Assembly (NCBI GenBank): GCA_947500415.1
Contig: CANMRT010000003.1
Location: forward strand, 310,001 to 374,000
Source: an uncultured Roseicyclus sp.
GTDB lineage: Bacteria > Pseudomonadota > Alphaproteobacteria > Rhodobacterales > Rhodobacteraceae
DNA: 64,000 nt
Direction of reading: 5' to 3'
A model generated the notes under the pieces. That model made no database searches. It saw nothing but the letters and a program-made list of their open reading frames with translations, and was not told where the DNA came from. Below, one piece after another: positions 37,515 to 47,170 of this stretch (within the stretch, counting starts at the first letter, position 1; the number at the start of each line of letters is the position of its first letter). The translations under genes and the position numbers were made by a program.

Positions 37515-40469
37515 TTATCCTTCGATGGTCAGGGCACTGTCTACGAGTGCCGCTTGTTGGGATTTGTGGGCGGAGGCCAGGCCCGTCGCGGGCGAGGCCG
37601 AGGCATTGCGGCCCGCGTAGCGCGGGCGTGTGGTATCTGCGCCGATGCGCGTCAGAACCCATTCCAAATTCGGCTCGATGAACGACCAAGCCCCCTGGTT
37701 CTTGGGCTCTTCCTGGCACCAAACGATTTTGGCCTGTTTGAAACGTTCCAACTCTTTAACCAGCGCCAGGGCCGGGAAGGGATAGAATTGTTCAAGTCTC
37801 AGCAGGTAAATGTCGTCGATCCCGCGCGCATCACGTTCTTCCAGCAGGTCGTAGTAGACCTTGCCGGAGCAGATGACGACCTGCTGGATCTTGTCGTCAG
37901 GCTTCAATTCCGTATCTGAATTGCCCTTCTGCGCATCGTCCCACAGGCAGCGGTGGAAACTGGAGCCGGTGGTGAAATCCTCGACCTCGCTGACGGCCAT
38001 CTTGTGCCGGAGCAGCGACTTGGGCGTCATCAGAACCAGCGGCTTGCGGAAGTCGCGGTGGATCTGACGGCGCAGGATGTGGAAGTAGTTCGCAGGCGTC
38101 GTGCAATTCGCGACGATCCAGTTGTCGCCGCCACACATCTGCAGGAACCGTTCCAGCCGGGCCGAGGAGTGTTCTGGCCCCTGCCCTTCGAACCCGTGGG
38201 GCAGCAGCATCACCAAACCGGACATGCGCAACCACTTCGCTTCACCGGAGCTGATGAACTGGTCGAACATGATCTGTGCGCCATTGGCGAAGTCACCAAA
38301 CTGCGCCTCCCACAAGGTCAACGCGTTGGGTTCGGCCAGTGAATATCCGTATTCAAACCCAAGCACCGCGTATTCCGACAGCATCGAGTCGATGACCTCG
38401 TAATGCGCTTGTCCGTCCCGGATGTGGTTCAGCGGATAGTAACGTTCCTCGGTTGCCTGATCGATCAGACCAGAGTGTCGCTGGCTGAACGTGCCACGGG
38501 TCGAGTCCTGTCCAGATAAGCGGACAGGATAACCCTCGGTCATGAGCGAGCCGAAGGCCAACGCCTCACCCGTCGCCCAATCAAAGCCTTTGCCTGTCTC
38601 GAACATCTGCTTTTTGGTCTCAAGCAAACGCCCGACTGTCTTATGCAGCGCAAACCCATCCGGCGCGGTGGTAAGCGCGCGGCCAATCTCTTCGAAGGTT
38701 TCGGGCTTAATCGCCGTCTGCCCCCGCTCGTAGACATCCCCGTCCTTGCGATCGAGGTGGCTCCAGCGCCCGTCAAGCCAATCGGCTTTGTTGGGTTTGT
38801 AATCCTTCCCGGCCTCGAACTCATCATTCAGGTGGCTTTGGAAGGCCGCCTTCATGTCCTCGATTTCGCCTTCCGGGATCAATCCGTCCTTCACCAGCCG
38901 TTCCGTATAGAGAGCAAGGGTCGTACGGTGGCCCTTGATCTTCTTATACATGATCGGGTTGGTAAACATGGGCTCATCACCTTCGTTATGGCCGAAGCGG
39001 CGATAACAGATGATGTCGAGCACGACGTCCTTGTGGAACATCTGGCGATACTCTGTGGCCACACGCGCGGCGTGAACCACAGCTTCCGGGTCGTCACCAT
39101 TCACGTGGAAAATCGGCGCCTCCACCATCAGTGCAATGTCCGTCGGATAGGGGGACGAGCGGCTGAAGTGCGGCGCTGTGGTAAAGCCGATCTGGTTGTT
39201 CACAACGATATGGATCGTGCCGCCGGTCTTGTGACCCTTCAGGCCCGAAAGGCCAAAGCCCTCGGCCACAACACCCTGTCCGGCAAAGGCCGCATCACCG
39301 TGCAGCAGAATACCCATGACCTTGGTGCGATCCACATCGCCTTTCTGGTCTTGTTTGGCGCGGACCTTGCCCAGAACCACGGGGTTCACGGCCTCCAGGT
39401 GGGACGGGTTGGCTGTCAGTGACAGGTGCACTGAATTCCCGTCAAACTCCCGGTCACTCGACGCGCCAAGGTGGTATTTCACGTCGCCCGAGCCATCGAC
39501 ATCCTCCGGCTTGAACGACCCGCCCTGAAACTCGTTGAAGATCGCGCGATAGGGCTTGCCCATCACGTTCGCCAGAACGCTCAGGCGCCCGCGATGGGGC
39601 ATCCCGATAATGATCTCTTCCAGTCCCAGCGCTCCGCCGCGTTTGATGATCTGCTCCATCGCCGGGATCAGGCTTTCGCCGCCATCCAGACCGAACCGCT
39701 TCGTGCCCATGTACTTGACATGCAGGAACTTTTCGAAGCCCTCGGCCTCGACCATCTTGTTTAGGATCGCCTTCCGCCCATTCTTGGTGAAGGCAATTTC
39801 CTTGCCATACCCCTCGATCCGCTCTTTCAGCCAGCTCGATTGCACCGGGTCCGAGATGTGCATGTATTGCAGCGCAAAGGTGCCACAATAGGTGCGCCGC
39901 ACGATCTCCACGATCTGCCGCATAGAGGCCATTTGAAGCCCCAGTACGTTGTCGATGAAGATCGGGCGATCCATGTCGGCATCGGAAAATCCGTAGGAGG
40001 CTGGATCAAGTTCCGGATGCGGGGTCTGATCACGCATACCAAGCGGGTCGAGATCAGCCACCAGATGCCCCCGGATCCGGTAGGCGCGGATAATCATCAG
40101 CGCGCGAATACTGTCCAGAACGGCACGCTGGATCTGATCATCCGTCAACTCGACTTTCGCATCGGCCGCCTTCGCCGCAATCTTCTTGCCCGCCGATTTC
40201 GCCTCTTCCACTGGCCATTCACCGGTCAGCGCTGCGGTCAGATCGTCGCCGGGAACCGGCGGCCAATCCTTGCGCGCCCACGATGGACCTTCCGCTTCCG
40301 CCGGGGCCGCATCGGCATCGCCAAGCGCTTTGAAGAAATCCGCCCATGCCGCATCCACGGCACCCGGATCACGCGCGTATTGGGCGTAAAGCTGCTCCAA
40401 GTACTCCGCGTTATGCCCCTGCATGAAGCTGGAGGCATGGAACTGGTCGTTGGGGGATTGGTCGGTCAT
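37515..40469 (-). CDS. sucA: 2-oxoglutarate dehydrogenase E1
   Basis: 984 aa; MPHRGRLSVLANVMGKP; GDAAFAGQGVVAE; GFEGQGPEHSSAR. Confidence 0.98.
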   Translation of the reverse strand: MTDQSPNDQFHASSFMQGHNAEYLEQLYAQYARDPGAVDAAWADFFKALGDADAAPAEAEGPSWARKDWPPVPGDDLTAALTGEWPVEEAKSAGKKIAAKAADAKVELTDDQIQRAVLDSIRALMIIRAYRIRGHLVADLDPLGMRDQTPHPELDPASYGFSDADMDRPIFIDNVLGLQMASMRQIVEIVRRTYCGTFALQYMHISDPVQSSWLKERIEGYGKEIAFTKNGRKAILNKMVEAEGFEKFLHVKYMGTKRFGLDGGESLIPAMEQIIKRGGALGLEEIIIGMPHRGRLSVLANVMGKPYRAIFNEFQGGSFKPEDVDGSGDVKYHLGASSDREFDGNSVHLSLTANPSHLEAVNPVVLGKVRAKQDQKGDVDRTKVMGILLHGDAAFAGQGVVAEGFGLSGLKGHKTGGTIHIVVNNQIGFTTAPHFSRSSPYPTDIALMVEAPIFHVNGDDPEAVVHAARVATEYRQMFHKDVVLDIICYRRFGHNEGDEPMFTNPIMYKKIKGHRTTLALYTERLVKDGLIPEGEIEDMKAAFQSHLNDEFEAGKDYKPNKADWLDGRWSHLDRKDGDVYERGQTAIKPETFEEIGRALTTAPDGFALHKTVGRLLETKKQMFETGKGFDWATGEALAFGSLMTEGYPVRLSGQDSTRGTFSQRHSGLIDQATEERYYPLNHIRDGQAHYEVIDSMLSEYAVLGFEYGYSLAEPNALTLWEAQFGDFANGAQIMFDQFISSGEAKWLRMSGLVMLLPHGFEGQGPEHSSARLERFLQMCGGDNWIVANCTTPANYFHILRRQIHRDFRKPLVLMTPKSLLRHKMAVSEVEDFTTGSSFHRCLWDDAQKGNSDTELKPDDKIQQVVICSGKVYYDLLEERDARGIDDIYLLRLEQFYPFPALALVKELERFKQAKIVWCQEEPKNQGAWSFIEPNLEWVLTRIGADTTRPRYAGRNASASPATGLASAHKSQQAALVDSALTIEG

Positions 40470-40642
40470 GGGGTCACCTCATATGGGTTGGGACCGTCGT
40501 GAGTTGGATTGGGTGCCAAGGCGCGGCGCAAAGCAAAGGATGCCTGGTGGACTTCAATGTTGAACATGGTGTCGACCACCGTGCTTCCAAGCGTTCCGTC
40601 AGTTAGATTGTCGTGGTGCAAGGTCGCTCTGGTAAAATTCAT
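40466..40642 (-). CDS. 58-aa small ORF between third DUF805 gene and sucA
   Basis: ATGA overlaps on both sides; MNFTRATLHHDNLTDGTLGSTVVDTMFNIEVHQASFALRRALAPNPTHDGPNPYEVTP. Confidence 0.55.
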   Translation of the reverse strand: MNFTRATLHHDNLTDGTLGSTVVDTMFNIEVHQASFALRRALAPNPTHDGPNPYEVTP

Positions 40643-41058
40643 CCCAGCGGATCCTCCCCATACTGGTTCGGCCCTACAGTCCCGCGCGAAGCCCAGAAGA
40701 CGATGTTGACGATGGACAAGATGACCACGCCCGCAAGCCCAAGCCAGAACAGCGGGCCGGTCGGGTTCAGGGGATCGCCCGCAAACATTCCGATGAGCAG
40801 CAGGATCAATGGGATCAGCGGCGCGAGCGTCCATAGACCCGTGCGATTTGTGTCGTGCAAACGCCGCCACGCAACCGCCGCGTATGGCAAAAGCGTTCCG
40901 AGGTTCCACAAACCCGACAGGGCCTCGCTGAACAGCGAAAGCGCGATGTCCACGATGGCCAGAAACAGGGCAAACCACCAAAACTCCGACCGCTGCGCGC
41001 GACCCGAGAAATCGACGTATTTGCTAAAGCAGGTGCTGATCGATTCTCCAAACGTCAT
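40639..41058 (-). CDS. DUF805 membrane protein (paralog 3)
   Basis: MTFGESISTCFSKYVDFSGRAQRSEFWWFALF...GTVGPNQYGEDPLG. Confidence 0.9.
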   Translation of the reverse strand: MTFGESISTCFSKYVDFSGRAQRSEFWWFALFLAIVDIALSLFSEALSGLWNLGTLLPYAAVAWRRLHDTNRTGLWTLAPLIPLILLLIGMFAGDPLNPTGPLFWLGLAGVVILSIVNIVFWASRGTVGPNQYGEDPLG

Positions 41059-41645
41059 CCGATTGGGTCCTCCCCGTGACGGTTCGGGCCTTTCGTGCCA
41101 CGGGTTGCCATCCAGATGATGATCAACAAGCTCGGCAAAGTCTGAATGCCAGACAGGATGGTCGAGGTGCGGTTGAAATCCTCAAAATCGGCCAAAGCCC
41201 TGTTCAATTCAGTGATGGACGAGTTCGGATCGAAGGCCACGATCATCAGGTCCGCAGATTGCGGGCCGGTGATGTTAAATACGATCACCGACATGATGGT
41301 CACAAAGACAATGGTGACGATGAACCACCACGCGGGCTTATCCTGATCATTCATCCGCCGCACGCCGCAGGCAAGGACCGGCAGGTAATTCAGCAGATAC
41401 CAGAAAGTCGTGATCGGCATGACGTTGATGTAGAAATCGGTGATCGAACGGAAATTATCGGACAGAAACTGTGCAATCCTCCCTTCCCCGGCAGACGGCC
41501 AGAAGATGATGAAGTCGAGCACAAAGCCGACCATCGCGCCGAGCGAGACAAACAGCACATACCACCAATAGGCTGACCGCGGATCACGGTCGCGGAAGTT
41601 GGTGCAGTGGACGATGTTGTGCCGGATGGATTCAGTAAACGTCAT
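41055..41645 (-). CDS. DUF805 membrane protein (paralog 2)
   Basis: MTFTESIRHNIVHCTNFRDRDPRSAYWWYVLF...GTKGPNRHGEDPIG. Confidence 0.9.
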   Translation of the reverse strand: MTFTESIRHNIVHCTNFRDRDPRSAYWWYVLFVSLGAMVGFVLDFIIFWPSAGEGRIAQFLSDNFRSITDFYINVMPITTFWYLLNYLPVLACGVRRMNDQDKPAWWFIVTIVFVTIMSVIVFNITGPQSADLMIVAFDPNSSITELNRALADFEDFNRTSTILSGIQTLPSLLIIIWMATRGTKGPNRHGEDPIG

Positions 41646-41646
41646 A

Positions 41647-42300
41647 TCAAATACTCTGATTGGAAATGTCTGTAGCAGAGGCCATCAACGGGTCCTCTCC
41701 GTAGCGGTTTGGTCCATCAGTGCCTTTGGTGCACATCATGATAAGAACCACGATTCCTGCCACGAATTGCAGAAGTGACAGAACCGACAAGATCCCCGTG
41801 TACCGGATAACCTCCGCAAAGGTTTCGTCATCATCGAATGGCGACAGACCCGGCCCGCCCAGTTCCGCCGAGGTCAATACGAAGTCCTGGAAGATGCCCA
41901 TGAACTGGAACATCATTGCGATCCCAAGAACACTGGCCACAAGACCTGCCAGGTAGATCACCGCAAACATGACGCCCGACTTGTCACAATCGTGCCTGCG
42001 CCGAATGCCGCAAGAAAACAGCGGCACCAGGTTCACAAGCATCCAGATGAGCGAGACAGGGAAGAACGAGACGTAGAACCACGGGTCTCCGAAGATCACA
42101 TCGAACATGGCCTCCGGGGTCTCCAACATGTCCAGCAGCGCCTCAGCCCGGAAGACAAGAAGCATGCCGTCGACTGTATTGGCTGCAATCGACCCCAGGA
42201 AATAGAACAGCACATACCACCAAAACGCCGAGCGCGGATCGCGCCCGGAGAACCGGAACATGCTCCGGATGTTATGGGATATGGCCTGTCCGAATGTCAT
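41647..42300 (-). CDS. DUF805 membrane protein (paralog 1)
   Basis: MTFGQAISHNIRSMFRFSGRDPRSAFWWYVLF...GTDGPNRYGEDPLM. Confidence 0.9.
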   Translation of the reverse strand: MTFGQAISHNIRSMFRFSGRDPRSAFWWYVLFYFLGSIAANTVDGMLLVFRAEALLDMLETPEAMFDVIFGDPWFYVSFFPVSLIWMLVNLVPLFSCGIRRRHDCDKSGVMFAVIYLAGLVASVLGIAMMFQFMGIFQDFVLTSAELGGPGLSPFDDDETFAEVIRYTGILSVLSLLQFVAGIVVLIMMCTKGTDGPNRYGEDPLMASATDISNQSI

Positions 42301-42303
42301 GGT

Positions 42304-43185
42304 TTAGCCAATCGCCTTCAACACAGCTTCGCCTAGGGTTGCGGGGCTATCCGCCACAACGATCCCGGCGCTTTTCATCGCCTCGATCTTGTCTTCGGCG
42401 CCACCTTTGCCGCCTGCAACAATCGCGCCCGCGTGGCCCATGCGACGGCCCGGAGGGGCGGTGCGACCTGCGATGAACCCTGCAACCGGCTTCTTGCGCC
42501 CGCGCTTGGCCTCATCCGCCAGGAACTGAGCGGCTTCTTCTTCCGCGGAGCCGCCAATCTCACCGATCATGATGATCGAATGCGTCTCGTCATCGGCCAG
42601 GAACCATTCCAGCACGTCAATGTGTTCGGTCCCTTTGATCGGGTCGCCGCCTATGCCCACGCAGGTCGACTGACCAAGTCCGACGTCCGAGGTCTGCTTC
42701 ACGGCCTCATAGGTCAGCGTGCCCGAACGCGACACAACGCCCACGCTGCCGCGCCGGTGGATATGACCCGGCATGATGCCGATCTTGCAGGCGTCGGGCG
42801 TGATAATCCCCGGGCAATTCGGCCCGATCAAGATGCTGCTAGACCCTTCCAACGCGCGCTTCACACGCATCATGTCCAGAACCGGAATGCCTTCAGTGAT
42901 GCAGCAGATCAGCTCCATCTCGGCATCAATCGCCTCAAGTATCGAGTCTGCGGCGAAGGGTGGTGGCACATAGATCACCGAAGCGTTCGCCTCAGTCTTG
43001 GCCTTCGCTTCATGCACGGAATTGAACACCGGCAGATCAAGATGCGTCATGCCACCTTTGCCGGGCGTCACGCCGCCAACCATTTTGGTGCCATACTCAA
43101 TGGCCTGCTCCGAGTGGAACGTGCCCTGGCTGCCAGTGAAGCCCTGACAGATCACTTTGGTGTTTTCATCAACGAGTACGGCCAT
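42304..43185 (-). CDS. sucD: succinyl-CoA synthetase alpha subunit
   Basis: [46 protein letters not shown]. Confidence 0.98.
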   Translation of the reverse strand: MAVLVDENTKVICQGFTGSQGTFHSEQAIEYGTKMVGGVTPGKGGMTHLDLPVFNSVHEAKAKTEANASVIYVPPPFAADSILEAIDAEMELICCITEGIPVLDMMRVKRALEGSSSILIGPNCPGIITPDACKIGIMPGHIHRRGSVGVVSRSGTLTYEAVKQTSDVGLGQSTCVGIGGDPIKGTEHIDVLEWFLADDETHSIIMIGEIGGSAEEEAAQFLADEAKRGRKKPVAGFIAGRTAPPGRRMGHAGAIVAGGKGGAEDKIEAMKSAGIVVADSPATLGEAVLKAIG

Positions 43186-43245
43186 TGGGGCCTCCTTGGG
43201 TCGTTACATTGGTTTGCGACGCGCAGGCCATCGCCTGCCCGTCGG

Positions 43246-43914
43246 TCATAGGAATGCGAGCCTTTGTTTCAGCCAGCGGTATGGTTCGGTTTCGTTCACA
43301 AAAAGGGCGTCCGCCGCCCATTTTCTCATAAGGTGGTGGTTCGGCAGCGCTGCCGCGATCCGGTCCAGCGACCACTGCGTTTCATAGAATTCGCCGTCGT
43401 CATATTCGGTGTAAAAATACCGCGTGTGCGCAAGCGTACTTGGACCGCCCTCAACCAGATCACCTTCGGCGCCTTGGACGTCAGCCCAGATGAAATCGAC
43501 ATCCGCTATTCCATGCTCTGCAGCCCAATTGTCGAGGCTGCGTAATGGTACGGTGACAGTTCCCTTGAATTTCAAACTGGGATGCGCATCGCACACCGCC
43601 TTTGGCTTATGGATGGAACCTGAATAGTCCCATGGGACATCTTCGCCACCGCGCGAGTAGCTATCGGATTGGTGGAATTCCACCACCCCGTCCTGTGCGC
43701 CGATGGCAATCTCGAACAAGGTCGCGCGCGGGCTTTTCACTTGGCTGCGCCACCGCTCGGCGGCACGTGGATCAGGCTCGAAGCAATAGACCGACGCATC
43801 CGGGAAATTATCCAGAAACCGAAGCGTATCGGTTCCGTCATTGCACCCGATCTCAAGTATCGTCGGGTCCGCTTTGCCCAAAAGGCGCGATATCGATTTG
43901 TGTTTCAATGCCAT
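43246..43914 (-). CDS. FkbM-like SAM methyltransferase
   Basis: ILEIGCNDGTDTLRFL; CFEPDPRAAERW; VPLRSLDNWA; WADVQGAEGDL. Confidence 0.85.
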   Translation of the reverse strand: MALKHKSISRLLGKADPTILEIGCNDGTDTLRFLDNFPDASVYCFEPDPRAAERWRSQVKSPRATLFEIAIGAQDGVVEFHQSDSYSRGGEDVPWDYSGSIHKPKAVCDAHPSLKFKGTVTVPLRSLDNWAAEHGIADVDFIWADVQGAEGDLVEGGPSTLAHTRYFYTEYDDGEFYETQWSLDRIAAALPNHHLMRKWAADALFVNETEPYRWLKQRLAFL

Positions 43915-43933
43915 GTGCAGTCCCGGACTTCAT

Positions 43934-44494
43934 TCATGGCGCGATCGGCATCAGCCGCTCCACAAACATGAAGGTTTCAACGCCGTGGGGGCCGGGCCGT
44001 GTGCCTACGTGAACAACCGCAATGCGCCGTGGGTTCAAGAAGCGCGCGCCCAACAGGGCTGTGCCTTGCGTTGAGCGATACCGGTCGGGCACCGGCGCTT
44101 CGTTGCGAATGCCTTCCATCTCCAAACCGGATACAGCAGCACTTGCCGCAAGCTCAGCAAAATCCCCGTCGAAAGCGACTTCGCACCGACGATCCGTGCC
44201 AGCGGTTGCAGGGCGCCCCGTCACCGGCGATGGCGCGACTGACGAGAATGGATCAAGGTCATAGAAATCCACACGCACCCCGGCCTGATCAAGTACACGC
44301 TCTGCACGATCCGCCGTCATGAAAGGGCTGAAACAATTCGCTGCAAAAGCCGCGCTGCCGCGTTCGGCCACCTGCGCTGCCGTTAGCTCTTGTTGCGCCT
44401 GAACCCGCACGGTGGCGAGCGCCACAAGGGCCACAACACCTGACAGATGCAGGGTCGCCCAGACAAGGCTGCGGATGCGCTTCGGGCCCGTCAT
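43934..44494 (-). CDS. hypothetical exported protein
   Basis: N-terminal hydrophobic segment; ATGA overlap with upstream gene. Confidence 0.65.
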   Translation of the reverse strand: MTGPKRIRSLVWATLHLSGVVALVALATVRVQAQQELTAAQVAERGSAAFAANCFSPFMTADRAERVLDQAGVRVDFYDLDPFSSVAPSPVTGRPATAGTDRRCEVAFDGDFAELAASAAVSGLEMEGIRNEAPVPDRYRSTQGTALLGARFLNPRRIAVVHVGTRPGPHGVETFMFVERLMPIAP

Positions 44495-45309
44495 GCAGCG
44501 TCTCTTTCGAACAGGACGTTAATGTTGTCGTCGAGTGGCAAACGGATCGGGTTCAGCAAGCGCATTGTGAAACCGGTGCGTTGCGCCAAATCGCGCAGCG
44601 TATCCAGCGTGAAGTATTGAACGTGATCGGGATAACGCAGCCCGACCCATTTGCGTTGGAAGATCCGGCGTCCGACAGAGTTGAAATTCGGCACCCGAAC
44701 ATAGGCGCGCCCACCAGGTTTCAGGATGCGAGCCACATGCTGCAAGACCGGGCGCGGATGCTCCTCATGCTCCAAGTACGAGCGCAGGATCACGCCGTCG
44801 AACATGGCATCAGGAAAGGCCTGGATCGCCTCAGCTCCGGGGCCGTGAATGCAATATCCACCATGGGCGCGCAGATTTGCATCGGCCATCGTCGCCAACT
44901 CTTCCGAGATTTCGATGCCGTATTGCGTGAAGCCCGGATATTGCAACGACGCGCTGGAGCAGCCCACGTTCAACAGGTTACCGCTGCCGAACCACTCCGC
45001 ATATCGCACGGCATCGGGTTTGCGTCCGATCTTATGCCGCCATCTGGTCGCGAGGTCCGCCCGCTGCAAAAGTGGTTGAGCCTCCATCCGCGCGGCCTTC
45101 TCAGTGACCCACGTTTTTTCCCAAGCAAAATCCTCGACCAGCGCCTCATATCCCGGCGGGTTTGTCAGATAGACAAGATCGCATGACCGGCACCGCCCCA
45201 TCCGCCAGTCATCGCGATGGAACTTGGGGAATTCCGCTGGCTCCCCCTCGCCGCACGAAGGACAAAGCCGTTGTTGGGTTTGCGATGCAGCGCCGTCAGC
45301 CATCACCAT
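44491..45309 (-). CDS. class I SAM methyltransferase with N-terminal zinc ribbon
   Basis: CPSCGEG...CRSCDLVYL; LLNVGCSSASLQYPG; RSYLEHEEHPRPVLQHVARILKPGGRAYVRVPNF. Confidence 0.85.
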   Translation of the reverse strand: MVMADGAASQTQQRLCPSCGEGEPAEFPKFHRDDWRMGRCRSCDLVYLTNPPGYEALVEDFAWEKTWVTEKAARMEAQPLLQRADLATRWRHKIGRKPDAVRYAEWFGSGNLLNVGCSSASLQYPGFTQYGIEISEELATMADANLRAHGGYCIHGPGAEAIQAFPDAMFDGVILRSYLEHEEHPRPVLQHVARILKPGGRAYVRVPNFNSVGRRIFQRKWVGLRYPDHVQYFTLDTLRDLAQRTGFTMRLLNPIRLPLDDNINVLFERDAA

Positions 45310-45725
45310 TGCCCTTCAATACTGGCGCGCAGGTAGAGACCTTCGACATCTTCAATGCGGACAATCTCAATATCATTGGATCGCGGGCCAATGACCTGGG
45401 CGGTCGATTGACGGAAAGCGGCGCGGTCGGCACCATCTTGGTTTGCCGCAAAGACCATCGAACAGACTTGCCCCGCAGGATTCACCGACATGTCGAATTG
45501 CTGGTGAAAATAGGTTCCCGTCTCAGGGTTCGGCACCATTCCGGCATTGGCCAGCATCGTCTGCGCCTCAAACAACGACCCGCTTTCCAAACATGCTGCC
45601 GCGAACAGACGTGCCAACACGGCCGGGTTCGCCACGGCATCCCCGACAGATGGCGCCTGTGCCTGCGCAGGTGCGCCCAAGAATAGCACACCGGCGACAG
45701 CTGTCAGAATGCGGAAGCGGCCCAT
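45303..45725 (-). CDS. hypothetical exported protein
   Basis: Signal peptide ([14 protein letters not shown]); packed between sucC and methyltransferase. Confidence 0.65.
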   Translation of the reverse strand: MGRFRILTAVAGVLFLGAPAQAQAPSVGDAVANPAVLARLFAAACLESGSLFEAQTMLANAGMVPNPETGTYFHQQFDMSVNPAGQVCSMVFAANQDGADRAAFRQSTAQVIGPRSNDIEIVRIEDVEGLYLRASIEGQW

Positions 45726-45730
45726 CGGGC

Positions 45731-46924
45731 TTACCCTTTCACGGCCTGCACGATCTTTTCGGCACCGTCTTTGAGGTCGTCGGCGGCGATCACGTTCAAC
45801 CCGGACGTATTGATGATCTCTTTGCCCTTTTCGACGTTTGTGCCTTCCAGGCGCACAACCAATGGCACTTCCAGACCGACCTCTTTCACAGCCGCAACCA
45901 CGCCTTCCGCGATGATGTCACAGCGCATGATGCCGCCGAAGATATTCACCAGAATGCCCTTCACGTTCGGATCGGACGTGATGATCTTGAAGGCCTCCGT
46001 CACCTTCTCTTTCGTGGCGCCACCGCCCACATCAAGGAAGTTCGCAGGCTCGGCCCCGTACAGCTTGATGATGTCCATCGTTGCCATTGCCAGACCCGCA
46101 CCATTGACCATGCAGCCAATCTCACCATCCAGCGCGATGTAGTTGAGGTCATATTTCGATGCGGCGAGTTCCTTGGGGTCTTCTTCCGTTTCGTCGCGCA
46201 GGGCTGCAATGTCCTGATGGCGATAAACCGCGTTTCCGTCGAAGCCGACCTTCGCGTCCAACACCTTCAGATCACCGCTGTCGGTCACGATCAGCGGGTT
46301 GATCTCTAGCATCTCCATGTCCTTCTCAACGAAGGCACTGAACAGCTGACCCATCAACTTCACACATTGCTTGACCTGTTGGCCTTCCAGTCCCAGCGAA
46401 AACGCAACGCGGCGGCCATGGTAGGGTTGATAGCCAGTGGCCGGATCAACGCTGAAGCTGAGGATTTTCTCGGGCGTCTCGGCAGCGACCTCTTCGATGT
46501 CCATGCCACCTTCGGTTGAGCATACAAAACTGATGCGGCTGGTCTGGCGGTCCACCAACAGGGCCAGATACATCTCTGTCTCGATGCCTGAGCCGTCTTC
46601 GATGTAGATGCGATTGACCTGCTTTCCGGCAGGGCCTGTCTGGTGCGTCACGAGCGTGCGACCAAGCATCTTCTTGGCCTCATCCGCAGCTTCCTCAACC
46701 GATTTGGCAAGGCGCACGCCGCCCGCGTCACCGGCATCCGCTTCCTTGAAGCTGCCTTTGCCGCGACCCCCTGCGTGGATCTGTGCCTTCACCACCCATA
46801 GTGGTCCATCCATCTCGCCCGCAGCCGTCTTGGCGTCTTCCGCCTTTAACACGACGCGTCCGTCCGAGACCGGAGCCCCATATTGCCGCAGAAGCGCCTT
46901 CGCCTGGTACTCATGGATGTTCAT
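45731..46924 (-). CDS. sucC: succinyl-CoA synthetase beta subunit
   Basis: [47 protein letters not shown]. Confidence 0.98.
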   Translation of the reverse strand: MNIHEYQAKALLRQYGAPVSDGRVVLKAEDAKTAAGEMDGPLWVVKAQIHAGGRGKGSFKEADAGDAGGVRLAKSVEEAADEAKKMLGRTLVTHQTGPAGKQVNRIYIEDGSGIETEMYLALLVDRQTSRISFVCSTEGGMDIEEVAAETPEKILSFSVDPATGYQPYHGRRVAFSLGLEGQQVKQCVKLMGQLFSAFVEKDMEMLEINPLIVTDSGDLKVLDAKVGFDGNAVYRHQDIAALRDETEEDPKELAASKYDLNYIALDGEIGCMVNGAGLAMATMDIIKLYGAEPANFLDVGGGATKEKVTEAFKIITSDPNVKGILVNIFGGIMRCDIIAEGVVAAVKEVGLEVPLVVRLEGTNVEKGKEIINTSGLNVIAADDLKDGAEKIVQAVKG

Positions 46925-47034
46925 GGGATCGGTCCGTTTTGTTGGTCAGGTTACGCTAGACCTCGCACAACTTTTAGGTGCAAGGAAACGAGAAAGTTCA
47001 GGTTTTACAGGGTTTCAGGGCAAAATTCTACATT

Positions 47035-47065
47035 TGTGATCACAGTTAGAAAAAGTGTGATCACA
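47035..47065. promoter_or_regulatory. paired TGTGATCACA operators upstream of sucC (and of divergent glycosyltransferase gene)
   Basis: TGTGATCACA at 47035-47044 and 47056-47065, centres 21 bp apart. Confidence 0.8.
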
Positions 47066-47170
47066 AATTCTGACCTGTATACCGCTACACCCGACTCACT
47101 GCGGGCTTGCCGATTTTCACGATCCGGCGCAGCGTAGTCCAAGATCAATGCGTCAACGCGGCGAGGGAAC

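Noticed and set aside
40643-40981. 5' extension of the 171-aa minus ORF upstream of the 58-aa small ORF
   Set aside because: Overlaps DUF805 paralog 3 in another frame; only the downstream 58 codons lie outside it and have coupled start/stop.
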